From the NCBI GenBank assembly GCA_023429565.1, contig JAEZDJ010000088.1, positions 3,948-67,947 on the forward strand: 64,000 nucleotides of DNA, read 5' to 3'. Below are positions 1 through 8,424 of this stretch, piece after piece. Both the position numbers and the translations under genes were made by a program. How positions within the stretch are numbered: the first letter of the stretch is position 1; each line of letters opens with the position of its first letter. The notes beneath the pieces were generated by a model that was not told the origin of the DNA, ran no database searches, and saw nothing but the letters and a program-made list of their open reading frames with translations. The stretch comes from Actinomycetes bacterium (GTDB lineage: Bacteria > Actinomycetota > Coriobacteriia > Coriobacteriales > Eggerthellaceae).

Positions 1-850
1 AATAACTCTTCATGCCATGGAAGATGCCGCTGCGCCCCGTCGCGATGGTCGCCGCCGTCTCGAACGTGTCGATCCCCCGTCCCGCGGCCTCGCATCCGAT
101 GAGGGCAACGTCCTCGTCTCCGATGAAATGATAGAACGAGCCGATGGCGTTCGACCCACCGCCCACACAGGCGATGACGGCATCGGGCAAACGGCCTTCC
201 TGTTGCAGATGCTGCTGCCTGATCTCACGCGAGATGACCGCCTGGAAGTCACGCACGATGGTGGGAAAGGGATGCGGCCCCATCACCGATCCCAACACAT
301 AGTGGGTGTCCGCTATGCGCTTCGTCCATTCACGGAACGTCTCGCTCACCGCATCCTTCAGCGTGCCGGTGCCGCTGTCGACCGGACGGACCTCCGAGCC
401 CAGCAGACGCATGCGATAGACGTTGAGGGCCTGGCGCTCCATGTCCTCGCGTCCCATGTAGACGACGCATTCCATGTTCATGAGCGCCGCCACCGTCGCC
501 GTGGCCACGCCGTGCTGGCCGGCACCGGTCTCAGCGATGACGCGGGTCTTGCCCATCTTTTTGGCAAGCAGCATCTGGCCCAGCACGTTGTTGATCTTGT
601 GCGCCCCCGTGTGGTTGAGATCCTCGCGTTTGAGATACACTTTCGCGCCGCCAAGGTCTTCCGTCATATGCGATGCATAGTACAGAAGGCTGGGCCGTCC
701 GGCATAGCCATTGAGCAGTTCCGTCAGTTCCGCATTGAACTCCGGATCGTTTTTGTAATGGTCATACGCCTCGTCAAGTTCAATCACTGCGTTCATCAGG
801 GTTTCAGGAATGAACTGCCCGCCGTGCTCACCAAATCTCCCTTTCGACAT
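1..850 (-). CDS. trpB: Tryptophan synthase beta subunit, 3' end cut off by window edge
   Basis: TrpB condenses indole with serine to make tryptophan, using pyridoxal phosphate, in the cytoplasmic TrpA2B2 complex. Translating the minus strand from the ATG at 850 gives MSKGRFGEHGGQFIPETL, the PLP-lysine motif HTGAHKINN, the ETGAGQHG loop and the phosphate-binding GGGSNAIG. All are hallmarks of TrpB1. About 283 codons are visible of the usual ~400, so the C-terminus lies left of position 1. The sequence aagggagag just upstream of ATG 850 is a good ribosome binding site. It follows trpF after 17 bases, as the last visible gene of a trpEGDCFB operon; trpA would be expected next but is outside the window. 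Confidence 0.96.
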   Translation of the reverse strand, partial: MSKGRFGEHGGQFIPETLMNAVIELDEAYDHYKNDPEFNAELTELLNGYAGRPSLLYYASHMTEDLGGAKVYLKREDLNHTGAHKINNVLGQMLLAKKMGKTRVIAETGAGQHGVATATVAALMNMECVVYMGREDMERQALNVYRMRLLGSEVRPVDSGTGTLKDAVSETFREWTKRIADTHYVLGSVMGPHPFPTIVRDFQAVISREIRQQHLQQEGRLPDAVIACVGGGSNAIGSFYHFIGDEDVALIGCEAAGRGIDTFETAATIATGRSGIFHGMKSY

Positions 851-867
851 CGTCTCTCCCTTCGGTT

Positions 868-1584
868 TCATCGATCGGCGTCCTTTCCGGGTTTCCCCAC
901 CGCCGCGCTGCGGACGGCCTCGATTGCCGCACGCATCTTCTCAGGATCCTTCGCTCCGTCCGTCTCCACCCCTGTGCTCATGTCAACCGCAAACGGGCGA
1001 AGCTCCCGAAGGGCCGCGCCCACGTTGTCAGAGCTCAAGCCTCCCGCAAGGAAGAAGGGACGCTCCAACCGCCTTGCACGCGGCCAGTCAAACGTGCGGC
1101 CCGTGCCTCCCCGTCCTGCATCGAGCAGGACAAGGTCAGCACCGGACTTCTCCGCCTGCGCCAGTGCATGATCGTCATCCATGCTGAACGCCTTGACGAT
1201 GGGCGCGGCAACCTCGCGGCGCAACGCGGCGACGAACGCCTCGTCCTCATGCCCATGCAGCTGCACCACGCGCACAATGCCGCGTCGAACGGCGGATGTC
1301 ACCTCCGCCAGAGAGGCGTCCACGAACACGCCGACAGGCGTTATCCGCTCGTCAAGCGCCCCCGCAAGGGTCTCTGCCCGATCGAAGGTCACAAACCGTT
1401 TGCTCCCAGGAGCGAACACGAATCCCACATAGTCGGGCAGGAGATGGTTTGCTGCAGCCACATCGGCCTGCGTGCGCAGCCCGCATATCTTGATCCTCGT
1501 TCCCTGGCCTGTCGGCCTGCCTTCGGTCTCCTTACAAGCCTTCCCCTCCCTTTCGCCGGGATGGGTATCGCGCGGCACCCTCAT
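868..1584 (-). CDS. trpF: Phosphoribosylanthranilate isomerase
   Basis: TrpF isomerises phosphoribosyl-anthranilate to the ribulose form, the third step of tryptophan synthesis. The frame shows the catalytic Cys in KICGLR, the strand motif VGFVFAPGSKR, QLHG, and the catalytic Asp in AVDMSTGVE near the C-terminus, in the order expected of a (beta-alpha)8 barrel. A longer frame from 1608 exists, but I prefer the ATG at 1584. It overlaps the trpC stop as ATGA, which implies translational coupling, although it still leaves about 25 residues before the usual N-terminus. The protein is 238 residues from this start. It sits between trpC and trpB in one operon. Confidence 0.93.
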   Translation of the reverse strand: MRVPRDTHPGEREGKACKETEGRPTGQGTRIKICGLRTQADVAAANHLLPDYVGFVFAPGSKRFVTFDRAETLAGALDERITPVGVFVDASLAEVTSAVRRGIVRVVQLHGHEDEAFVAALRREVAAPIVKAFSMDDDHALAQAEKSGADLVLLDAGRGGTGRTFDWPRARRLERPFFLAGGLSSDNVGAALRELRPFAVDMSTGVETDGAKDPEKMRAAIEAVRSAAVGKPGKDADR

Positions 1585-2390
1585 GAACCATCGCCCCCTC
1601 TCTGCCATTCTTTCAGCAGAGCTCCTTTGTCTTTAGCTCTCATCAAAGCCTCTCCCACCAGAACGGCATCGATGCCAGCGTCGTGGAGCAGCGCGACGTC
1701 CCGAGCGGTGTGCACGCCCGACTCGGCGACGAACACGGTGTCGTCGGGAACCGATGCGCGAAGATGAATGCTGTTCTGAAAGTCGACGGTAAAGTCCTTC
1801 AGGTTGCGGTTGTTCACGCCGATGACCCGCGCGCCAGCCGCACGCGCCAGGCGCGTCTCGTGAAGGTCATGAGCCTCGACAAGAGCGGACATGCCCAGCT
1901 CGTCGCACAGGCGGAGATACGATTTCAGCGTCTTTTCGTCAAGCAGCGCGCAGATGAGCAGCACAGCCTCAGCGCCATAGGCCCTTGCCTCGACAATCTG
2001 ATAAGGGCTCACCACAAAATCCTTGCGCAACACGGGAATGGCAACATGCGAGGCCACCGCTTGCAGGTCCTCAAGAGTGCCCAGGAACGCTTCCGGCTCC
2101 GTCAAAACGGATACGGCCGCTGCCCCCGCCTCCTCGTAGGCACGGGCGGTCTCGACGGGTCGATAGTCAGGCTCGATCAGCCCTTTCGAAGGGGAAGCCT
2201 TCTTGCATTCGCAGATGAAGGACAAGCCCTCGCCGGAAAGAGACTCTTCGAAGCGGAACGGCTCAGCGGCGTCAGCCGCCTCGGCGCGCTCTCTCAGGTC
2301 GGCAAAGGGAAGCCGCGCTTCGGCTTCGGTCGCCCGTCTGCGCGAGGAGGCCGCCATGCGCTCGAGGATGTTGCGATACGCCTCAGCCAT
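1581..2390 (-). CDS. trpC: Indole-3-glycerol phosphate synthase
   Basis: TrpC closes the indole ring, turning carboxyphenylamino-deoxyribulose phosphate into indole-glycerol phosphate. Visible signatures are ECKKASPSKG (catalytic Lys and substrate loop), VLRKDFVV (catalytic Lys), LVEAHD, GVNNRNLKDF and ESGVHTARD near the end. The length of 269 residues is normal for a monofunctional enzyme. The start at 2390 has AAGGAGAG directly in front, inside the trpD-trpC junction (trpD stops 6 bases earlier). Its 3' end overlaps trpF by four bases. This is the fourth gene of the operon. Confidence 0.97.
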   Translation of the reverse strand: MAEAYRNILERMAASSRRRATEAEARLPFADLRERAEAADAAEPFRFEESLSGEGLSFICECKKASPSKGLIEPDYRPVETARAYEEAGAAAVSVLTEPEAFLGTLEDLQAVASHVAIPVLRKDFVVSPYQIVEARAYGAEAVLLICALLDEKTLKSYLRLCDELGMSALVEAHDLHETRLARAAGARVIGVNNRNLKDFTVDFQNSIHLRASVPDDTVFVAESGVHTARDVALLHDAGIDAVLVGEALMRAKDKGALLKEWQRGGDGS

Positions 2391-2396
2391 CTCTCC

Positions 2397-3434
2397 TTAC
2401 CGCCCGTCCATCGGAACGGCGGCCTGCGATGCCGTCTTGAACTCCTCAAGCTTTCGCAACGCATCGCCACCGTCAATGAGAGCCGCAGCCTTGACGACAC
2501 CCTCCGACAGGCTGGCGGCGGCACCGCCCACGTACAGACCGGCGCCGGCATTCAGCAGCACGGTGTCGCGGCGAGCACCGCGCTCCCCTTGCAGAATCGA
2601 ACAGGTGATCAGCGCGTTCTCCTGGGGGTCGCCGCCTTCCAGATCTTCCTTTTCGCACGGATCCATGCCAAAGCCCGCGGCATCCAGTTCATACGTCCTG
2701 GCGCCGTCGTCGTCAAATTCGCATACCATCGTCGTTCCCGCAGTCGACAGCTCATCGAGCCCCACACGTCCGTGGACCACCATGCCGCGGCGCACCCCCA
2801 GTTTCGCAAGGACCCGCGCAACCGGCTCCACCAGAAGCGGATCGTAGACCCCCAGCACCATGGAATCTGGGTTCGCTGGGTTGGTCAGGGGACCGAGGAT
2901 GTTGAACACCGTGCGTATGCCAAGCTCCTTCCGGATGGGACCGACATAGCGCATGGCCGTGTGGTAGCGCTGGGCGAAGAGAAAACAGATGCCCACTTGG
3001 TCCAAAAGGCGAACAGCCTGTCCGGGATCGATGGAAATGTTCACTCCGAGCGCCTCGAGACAGTCGGCGGTGCCCGACCGGCTCGAGGCCGCCCTGTTGC
3101 CATGCTTGGCCACCTTAACACCGCCGGCAGCGATCACCAGCGCGGCCGTGGTCGAGATGTTGAACGAACGAGATCCGTCGCCGCCCGTCCCCACGATGTC
3201 GAGAACCTCGCCCTGAAAGGGCACGGGAACGGCATGGCTGCGCATGGCAGCAGCGCACCCGCAGATCTCGTCGATGGTTTCCGCACGGGTGCTCTTCGTG
3301 GAGAGCGCAGCCAGAAACGCCGACGTCTGGATATCGGTCGTCTCGCCCTCCATGATCTCATCGATGACGGCATAGGCCTCGTCATACGTGAGATCCTTCT
3401 TGTCGACAAGTTTAAAGATTGCTTCTCTGATCAT
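2397..3434 (-). CDS. trpD: Anthranilate phosphoribosyltransferase
   Basis: TrpD transfers phosphoribosyl from PRPP to anthranilate, the second committed step. The PRPP/Mg loop appears as GTGGDGSRSFNIST, followed by KHGNRAASSRSGTADCLEALG and FNILGPLTNPANP, the diagnostic motifs of the family. The 345-residue length is normal. The ATG at 3434 is preceded by GAAGGA at good spacing. It is separated from trpG by 46 bases and from trpC by 6, so it is co-transcribed. It is not fused to trpG, unlike in enterobacteria. Confidence 0.97.
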   Translation of the reverse strand: MIREAIFKLVDKKDLTYDEAYAVIDEIMEGETTDIQTSAFLAALSTKSTRAETIDEICGCAAAMRSHAVPVPFQGEVLDIVGTGGDGSRSFNISTTAALVIAAGGVKVAKHGNRAASSRSGTADCLEALGVNISIDPGQAVRLLDQVGICFLFAQRYHTAMRYVGPIRKELGIRTVFNILGPLTNPANPDSMVLGVYDPLLVEPVARVLAKLGVRRGMVVHGRVGLDELSTAGTTMVCEFDDDGARTYELDAAGFGMDPCEKEDLEGGDPQENALITCSILQGERGARRDTVLLNAGAGLYVGGAAASLSEGVVKAAALIDGGDALRKLEEFKTASQAAVPMDGR

Positions 3435-3480
3435 TGCCGTAGTTCCTTCCCTCTGTCTTCGTTTTCGTAGTCAACGTGCT

Positions 3481-4047
3481 TCAACGGGCAAGAAAGTTCG
3501 CGAGCATGGCGGCACCGTCGGACGTCATGATTGACTCAGGATGAAACTGCAGTCCGAACACGGGATAATCGACATGCTGAACCGCCATGACCTCACCGTC
3601 CTCAGCACGGGCGGTGACCCTCAGGCACGCCGGCACCGTGGATTCGTCGACCGCGAGAGAATGGTACCGAGCGACCGTGACCTGCGCGGGCAGACCGGCG
3701 AACAGCGGACAGGAGGAATCGAGGGCCGCCGTCGATTGCTTGCCGTGCATGAGGGTATGGGCGTGGCCGACCGTCGCGCCGAACGCCTGGCAGATGGCCT
3801 GATGCCCAAGGCACACGCCCAAGAGGGGAACCCGTCCCGCGAAGAAGGACGCCGCCTCCACGCAGATGCCAGCTTCGGCCGGATATCCGGGACCGGGACT
3901 CATGATGATCCGGTCGGGAGCGAGCGATGCCAAGCCCTGCACGTCCAGCGCATCGTTGCGCACCACCGTGACGTCGGGATCAAGGTTCCCCACCATCTGG
4001 TAAAGGTTGTACGAGAAGCTGTCGTAGTTGTCGATGAGCACGATCAT
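3481..4047 (-). CDS. trpG: Anthranilate synthase glutamine amidotransferase component
   Basis: TrpG hydrolyses glutamine and passes ammonia to TrpE. It is a class I amidotransferase of 188 residues: MIVLIDNYDSFSYNLYQ at the N-terminus, MSPGPGYP oxyanion strand, nucleophile Cys in GVCLGHQ, and the His-Glu pair in QFHPES. Its ATG overlaps the trpE stop as ATGA, so the two anthranilate synthase subunits are translationally coupled. The same subunit could also serve p-aminobenzoate synthase, as in some bacteria, but the operon position supports the Trp role. Confidence 0.96.
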   Translation of the reverse strand: MIVLIDNYDSFSYNLYQMVGNLDPDVTVVRNDALDVQGLASLAPDRIIMSPGPGYPAEAGICVEAASFFAGRVPLLGVCLGHQAICQAFGATVGHAHTLMHGKQSTAALDSSCPLFAGLPAQVTVARYHSLAVDESTVPACLRVTARAEDGEVMAVQHVDYPVFGLQFHPESIMTSDGAAMLANFLAR

Positions 4048-5606
4048 CGCTGGCCTCCTTTCAGGGCAGGTGCGGCAGATGCCGGCTGCGCGTCCCCCTT
4101 TGAGCGAGGATCACGAGACACGCACGGCGCAGCCGGTTCCTCCTGCAGGGCGGAAGCCGTGCGCAAGGCGTCAACCACGGCAGCGGCCTTGTTGATGCAT
4201 TCCTGATTTTCCGAAGCTGGATGGGAGTCGGCCACAATGCCCGCACCGCTCCGGACGAACACCCTGCCGTTCTTCTTGAAAGCCAGGCGGATGGCAATGC
4301 AGGTGTCCAAATTGCCCGTCAGGTCAAGATAGCCGACCGCGCCGCCATAGATGCCACGCCTGCCCCCCTCGAGATCGTTGATAATCTGGCAGGCGCGGAT
4401 CTTGGGAGCACCCGAAAGCGTTCCCGCAGGCAGCACGGCCCTGATCGCATCGACGGCGTCATGGCTCGCATCAATTTGCCCACGCACCGTGGACCCGATA
4501 TGCATCACATGGCTGTATCGCAGGATTCGGTGATAGTTTTCCACCTCGACCGTGCCAAATTCACTGATTTTTCCGATGTCGTTGCGACCCAGATCAACCA
4601 ACATATTATGCTCGGCCAGCTCCTTCTCGTCCTCAAGCAGAGCTCGCGCGAGATCCTCGTCTTCCTCGGGAGTCAGGCCGCGCCGACAGGTACCCGCAAG
4701 GGGAAACGTGTGGAGCTCGCCGTTTTCAAGCTTGACGAGCGTTTCGGGCGAGGCACCCGCCATCTCTATGTCGTCGCTGGAGAAGTAGAACATGTAGGGT
4801 GACGGGTTGCTTGTGCGCAGCACGCGGTACGTATCGAGCAAGCTGCCCTCGAAATCGGCATCCAGCCGGTTGGAGAGCACAACCTGAAAGATGTCGCCTT
4901 CCTTGATGTGTTCTTGGGCACGCTCGACCATATAGCAATACTCGCGCTCGTCGAACAGGCGGCGCACCGGCGACGTGATGCGCCCCGCCGTCTGCGCAAC
5001 GGGCTCTCCCTGCTCAATCAGATCGACCATGGCCTGCAGGTCGTCGCATCCCAACCGATAGGCATCGTCGATGGATTGTCCATCCAGGGGAATGTTGGCG
5101 ATGCAGACGATCTTCTGCCGTTGATGGTCAAAGGCAATCACCTTGTCGAACATCATCAAGTCAACGTCCTTGAACCCCTCCTCGTCAACCGTATCGAAAA
5201 CGAGCGTGGGTTCAGCGTATTTCAGATACTCGTAGGAAAAGTAGCCGACAAGCCCCCCGCAAAACGGAGGCATCCCCTCAAGACGCGGTGCCCGATGCTG
5301 CTGGAGGACGGCCCGTATCTCCTCGGCAGGATCGGCATGCGACAACGGTTCCCCGTCAAGAAAGGTCACACCATCGAGACAAGTTATCTCCAAGGAAGGG
5401 TCATAGCCCAGAAACGTGAACCGCCCCCATTGGCCCGAACTCTCCACGCTTTCCAGCAGGTAGCAGTGGTCTGACACCGCCTTGAGAATGCGCATCACTT
5501 CGATGGGCGTGCGAATGTCGGCAAAAAGCTCCCGCGCCAAGGGCAAGCAGCGATAGCTTCCCTGCGCCGCGAGAGAACGCGCCTCTTCCAGACTCGGTCG
5601 GATCAT
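4044..5606 (-). CDS. trpE: Anthranilate synthase component I
   Basis: TrpE makes anthranilate from chorismate with ammonia from TrpG, and is the usual target of tryptophan feedback inhibition. The 520-residue protein shows the N-terminal LLES element that in characterised TrpE proteins contributes to the Trp regulatory pocket, then the chorismate-binding core: SNRLDADF, LPAGTLSGAPKIRA, GGAVGYLDLTGNLD and VRSGAGIVADS. It is the first structural gene after the T-box leader and overlaps trpG by four bases. The C-terminus is extended by about 30 low-complexity residues beyond the core. Confidence 0.97.
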   Translation of the reverse strand: MIRPSLEEARSLAAQGSYRCLPLARELFADIRTPIEVMRILKAVSDHCYLLESVESSGQWGRFTFLGYDPSLEITCLDGVTFLDGEPLSHADPAEEIRAVLQQHRAPRLEGMPPFCGGLVGYFSYEYLKYAEPTLVFDTVDEEGFKDVDLMMFDKVIAFDHQRQKIVCIANIPLDGQSIDDAYRLGCDDLQAMVDLIEQGEPVAQTAGRITSPVRRLFDEREYCYMVERAQEHIKEGDIFQVVLSNRLDADFEGSLLDTYRVLRTSNPSPYMFYFSSDDIEMAGASPETLVKLENGELHTFPLAGTCRRGLTPEEDEDLARALLEDEKELAEHNMLVDLGRNDIGKISEFGTVEVENYHRILRYSHVMHIGSTVRGQIDASHDAVDAIRAVLPAGTLSGAPKIRACQIINDLEGGRRGIYGGAVGYLDLTGNLDTCIAIRLAFKKNGRVFVRSGAGIVADSHPASENQECINKAAAVVDALRTASALQEEPAAPCVSRDPRSKGDAQPASAAPALKGGQR

Positions 5607-5629
5607 CGGGCATCACCTCGTTTCCGGAC

Positions 5630-5919
5630 AATAAAAAAATCGTCCTTGATGTATGTGGTTCCTACACATCAAGGACGAATCCGAAAGCGATCCGCGGTGC
5701 CACCTTGGTTCGCGAGGCCGAAACTTCGCGCGCTTAGCGAGATGCCAGCACATCCCCGACAACTGACGTATGCCTTCACGTCGCGGGATATCCAGATGCA
5801 TCCGCACCCTTTGCCCCGCGCCCTCAGTGGACCATTTGCCGCCCTGCTACCGCCCGGATCCCAGCACCCCGGACTCTCTGTGCGCGCTTCAGACGACGTT
5901 ACTTCCACGTCAACGGTTT
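5630..5919 (-). promoter_or_regulatory. Tryptophan T-box riboswitch leader of the trp operon, with terminator
   Basis: Reading the minus strand, the leader carries the conserved T-box AAGGTGGCACCGCGG (5692-5706). Its bulge UGGC can pair with a GCCA tRNA end; a G discriminator base is what tRNA-Trp has. A UGG triplet at 5832-5834 in the upstream stem region is the likely Trp specifier. The T-box is followed by a 12-bp stem (5641-5652 with 5666-5677) and seven U (5633-5639), a Rho-independent terminator. This predicts transcriptional control: uncharged tRNA-Trp stabilises the antiterminator and lets trpE be transcribed. The specifier assignment is inference; the T-box and terminator are seen directly. 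Confidence 0.92.
5641..5677 (-). terminator. T-box terminator hairpin before trpE
   Basis: A 12-bp perfect stem, CGTCCTTGATGT paired with ACATCAAGGACG and a 13-base loop, is followed on the minus strand by A and seven T. It lies between the T-box antiterminator element and the trpE ribosome binding site, so it is the OFF structure of the riboswitch. Confidence 0.93.
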
Positions 5920-5928
5920 AGTGGAAGT
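5901..5928. promoter_or_regulatory. Palindrome overlapping the trp promoter -10 (candidate operator)
   Basis: ACTTCCAC (5901-5908) and GTGGAAGT (5921-5928) form a perfect 8-bp inverted repeat with a 12-base spacer. One arm overlaps the -10 box and the other lies just after the expected start site. The position fits a repressor operator, which would add DNA-level control to the T-box. It could also be the first helix of the leader if transcription starts further upstream. Confidence 0.45.
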
Positions 5929-5953
5929 GTAACGCGAAAAATTCTGATGTCAA
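5926..5953 (-). promoter_or_regulatory. Sigma-70 type promoter of the trp operon
   Basis: On the minus strand TTGACA (5948-5953) is separated by 16 bases from TACACT (5926-5931). This is a near-consensus vegetative promoter. Transcription would start near 5919, giving a leader of about 310 bases before trpE that contains the whole T-box. Confidence 0.75.
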
Positions 5954-6182
5954 CGACGTTTTCCTAAAAATCGAACTGAAGCGTTTTCGACAACCGCCCT
6001 TCAATGGCTGCGGGGAAGCATGCGGCCGCAGCAACAGTACATCATCGAAACAATGCAGATTCGCGAAGAGCGCTCGGCAAGCCCCTAAAATGCAGCAAAG
6101 GGGAAGTGCCCTCAAACACCATGAAAAAGAGTCGGCGGCCACTTCCCACGTCCTTGAAGCTTTTCCCCAAAGGAGGCTGATC

Positions 6183-7334
6183 ATGCCTGAGAGAATCAAG
6201 AACCTCACGAGCATTCCCGCCGAACTGGCAGCCCGAAGAGAGCCCCTGCTCGTGTCCATCTATCTGCCCACGCATCGGTATTCCCCCGAAAACGAGCAGG
6301 ATAGAATCAGGTTCAGGAATCTTGTTTCCCAGGTCGAAAAGCAGCTTGAGGCCATCGGACCGAAACGTGAATACCCCGCCCTCATCGCCAACCTCAATGT
6401 GGTGGAAACGGACCTCGACAGACAGGTGTGGCGCCACGCGAAAGACGGCTTGGCCGTGCTCGCAAGCGAGGATGCCGTGTATGTGAGAAAGCTGTCATAT
6501 CCGGTCGACGACATCGCCGTTGTGTCGGACCGATTCGTCATAAAGCCGCTGATACGCGATTTTCAATACAATTGCCGCTGCCTCTTGCTTGCCGTGTCCA
6601 AAGATCGCTTTGACGTCTACGCGACCGACGGATGCACCCTCGAAAAACTCGAGATGCCCAAAGGCGTTGGCAACACGCTTCAAGAGGTGTTTGACGATTT
6701 CGACAATCACTCATCAGTCAATGCCGGGTCGTACGGCGGTCCCGAACCGCGCTTTCACGGGCACGGATCGAAAAGCGAGGTCATAGACAAAGAGACAATC
6801 AAATTCTTCCACTACGCCAACGACGTTTTCGTCGAGCACTTTTCTCGCGAAAGCGACGCTCCCGTCATACTCGTGGCGCTCCCCCAGTACCAATCTGACT
6901 TCAGGGACATCACGACCATACCCGGCCTCACCGAACAAGGCATAGAAAAAACGCCGGTCTCCCTGCAAGAGGCCGAGCTGCTCTCGGATGCCTGTTCAAT
7001 TTTGAAGGAGCTGCAAGACGCCGCAATTGACAAGATTCTGGAAAACTATGGCCTGTACCAGTCGCGCGGTCGCGCGACATCGGACCCGAGAGAAATCGCG
7101 CATGCCCTCATGCAGCGAACGGTCAGCACGCTCTTCGTCGAGGAAGACGCAATCATCCCCGGATCGATGGATGAGAGCACCGGTGCCGTCTCACATGAAG
7201 ATCCCGAGGAGGGAGACGAAGATCTCGCGGATCAGTTCACACGTCTCACGTTCGCGGGAGGAGGAGACGTGTATTCCCTTGCAAAGGACAGGATGCCCGC
7301 CGAAGCAGGAGCGGCCGCCCTGCTCAGAGCCTGA
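6183..7334 (+). CDS. baeRF-family protein (bacterial eRF1-like), function unknown
   Basis: The 383-residue protein opens with a motif typical of the bacterial archaeo-eukaryotic release factor (baeRF) families: LLVSIYLPTHR at about 23-33 followed by RIRFRNLVSQVEKQL. A Rossmann-like core follows (LLLAVSKDRFDVYATDG) and then a C-terminal eL30-like segment with HALMQRTVSTLFVEEDA. I start it at ATG 6183 because AAAGGAGG lies seven bases upstream; a longer frame begins at 6090 without a good site. Family members are proposed to act on ribosomes or translation stress, but their role is not settled. A Gly/His-rich loop (GSYGGPEPRFHGHGSK) lies mid-protein. It is transcribed away from trp and toward the convergent ZIP gene. 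Confidence 0.7.
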   Translation: MPERIKNLTSIPAELAARREPLLVSIYLPTHRYSPENEQDRIRFRNLVSQVEKQLEAIGPKREYPALIANLNVVETDLDRQVWRHAKDGLAVLASEDAVYVRKLSYPVDDIAVVSDRFVIKPLIRDFQYNCRCLLLAVSKDRFDVYATDGCTLEKLEMPKGVGNTLQEVFDDFDNHSSVNAGSYGGPEPRFHGHGSKSEVIDKETIKFFHYANDVFVEHFSRESDAPVILVALPQYQSDFRDITTIPGLTEQGIEKTPVSLQEAELLSDACSILKELQDAAIDKILENYGLYQSRGRATSDPREIAHALMQRTVSTLFVEEDAIIPGSMDESTGAVSHEDPEEGDEDLADQFTRLTFAGGGDVYSLAKDRMPAEAGAAALLRA

Positions 7335-7396
7335 CCCGGCAAAACGCGGCAAGGACATGAAGGGCCGGGGACAAGGTACGCCACGTTCTCGGCTGA

Positions 7397-8185
7397 CTAC
7401 CCCAAGGCAACGTCAAGGCACATCATCAATACGAACCCGATGGCAACGCCCACGACGCCGATATTGGAATGCCCGCCTTCTTGCAGCCCGGGGATGAGCT
7501 CTTCAACAACCACGTAGATCATCGCCCCCGCAGCGAACGCAAGCAAGTAGGGCATCGCGGGAACAAGAAGGCTCGTGAGCGCGATGGTGATCAGGGCGGC
7601 AAGGGGCTCCACAACGCCCGAAAGCGTGCCAAAGACGAACGCCCGCCCGCGCGACATGCCCTCCGCACGCAAAGGCGCCGACACGATGGCCCCTTCCGGA
7701 AAGTTCTGTATGGCAATGCCCAGCGACAAGGCCATGGCGCCAGCAAGTGAGATGGCCGCGTTTCCGGACAGCACGCCGGCGAACACGACGCCCACCGCCA
7801 TGCCCTCAGGCACATTGTGTATGGTCACCGCAAGAATCAGCATGGTGTTGCGCTTCATCTTGACAGGAAGGCCCTCGGGGGTCTTGCTGTTAGGATGCAA
7901 GTGCGGCACAACACTGTCGATGATCAGGAGAAATCCCACTCCTGCGAGGAATCCTGCAGCAGCGGGCAACCACGCGATGTCCGTTTGCTGGCTGGCTTCC
8001 TCAAGGGAAGGGATGAGAAGGGACCACACGGAAGCAGCCATCATCACCCCGGAAGCAAAGCCCAGAAGAAGCTTCTGGAGCCACGGTTTGAGATCGCCCT
8101 TCATGAAAAACACCATCGCGGCACCCAAGGTCGTCCCCAGAAAGGGAACCAGTATGCCGAGAGGAATCATTGCTGTCGCGTCCAT
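7397..8185 (-). CDS. ZIP-family divalent metal transporter
   Basis: An inner-membrane importer for zinc or related divalent metals. Eight hydrophobic segments are visible in 262 residues. The paired transport-site motifs are on helices IV and V: HNVPEG (AVTIHNVPEGMAVG) and QNFPEG (IAIQNFPEGAIV), plus VVEELIPGL later. The cytosolic loop HLHPNSK is a short His-containing loop as expected between helices III and IV. The order and spacing fit the GufA/ZupT branch. The start is uncertain: ATG 8185 (MDATAMIP) has a close AGGA, and 8197 is possible. A near-perfect palindrome at 8361-8389 upstream may be its operator. Confidence 0.88.
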   Translation of the reverse strand: MDATAMIPLGILVPFLGTTLGAAMVFFMKGDLKPWLQKLLLGFASGVMMAASVWSLLIPSLEEASQQTDIAWLPAAAGFLAGVGFLLIIDSVVPHLHPNSKTPEGLPVKMKRNTMLILAVTIHNVPEGMAVGVVFAGVLSGNAAISLAGAMALSLGIAIQNFPEGAIVSAPLRAEGMSRGRAFVFGTLSGVVEPLAALITIALTSLLVPAMPYLLAFAAGAMIYVVVEELIPGLQEGGHSNIGVVGVAIGFVLMMCLDVALG

Positions 8186-8360
8186 ATTCCTACACATTCT
8201 CTCATGCCCGCGCCACAAAAAAGCGCACAAGGCCGCCGCAAACGCATTGTCACGTTATTCACCATGCAGGGCATGCTGCATTCACCAACCCACACACAGC
8301 ATCATGATAACTTATCGGGAAGGCGCAAGATGTCTCCGACTTTCCTCCATCATATCGTTT

Positions 8361-8389
8361 TTGCCACTCCAAAACTAACGGAATGGCAA
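8361..8389. promoter_or_regulatory. Inverted repeat upstream of the ZIP gene (candidate metal-regulator operator)
   Basis: TTGCCACTCC (8361-8370) and GGAATGGCAA (8380-8389) match as an inverted repeat in nine of ten positions with a 9-base spacer. It lies between the ZIP gene and the pseudogene, about 175 bases before the ZIP start. The geometry suits a dimeric repressor; the regulator is not in this window. Confidence 0.4.
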
Positions 8390-8424
8390 GAGATTTGACC
8401 TGCGAGAACAAGGAATACGCCCAA

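Noticed and set aside
1683..3470. 595-codon open frame on the plus strand opposite trpC/trpD
   Set aside because: It lies wholly antisense to two certain genes, has no recognisable motif or ribosome binding site, and is Arg/His-rich as expected of the mirror frame of GC-rich genes.
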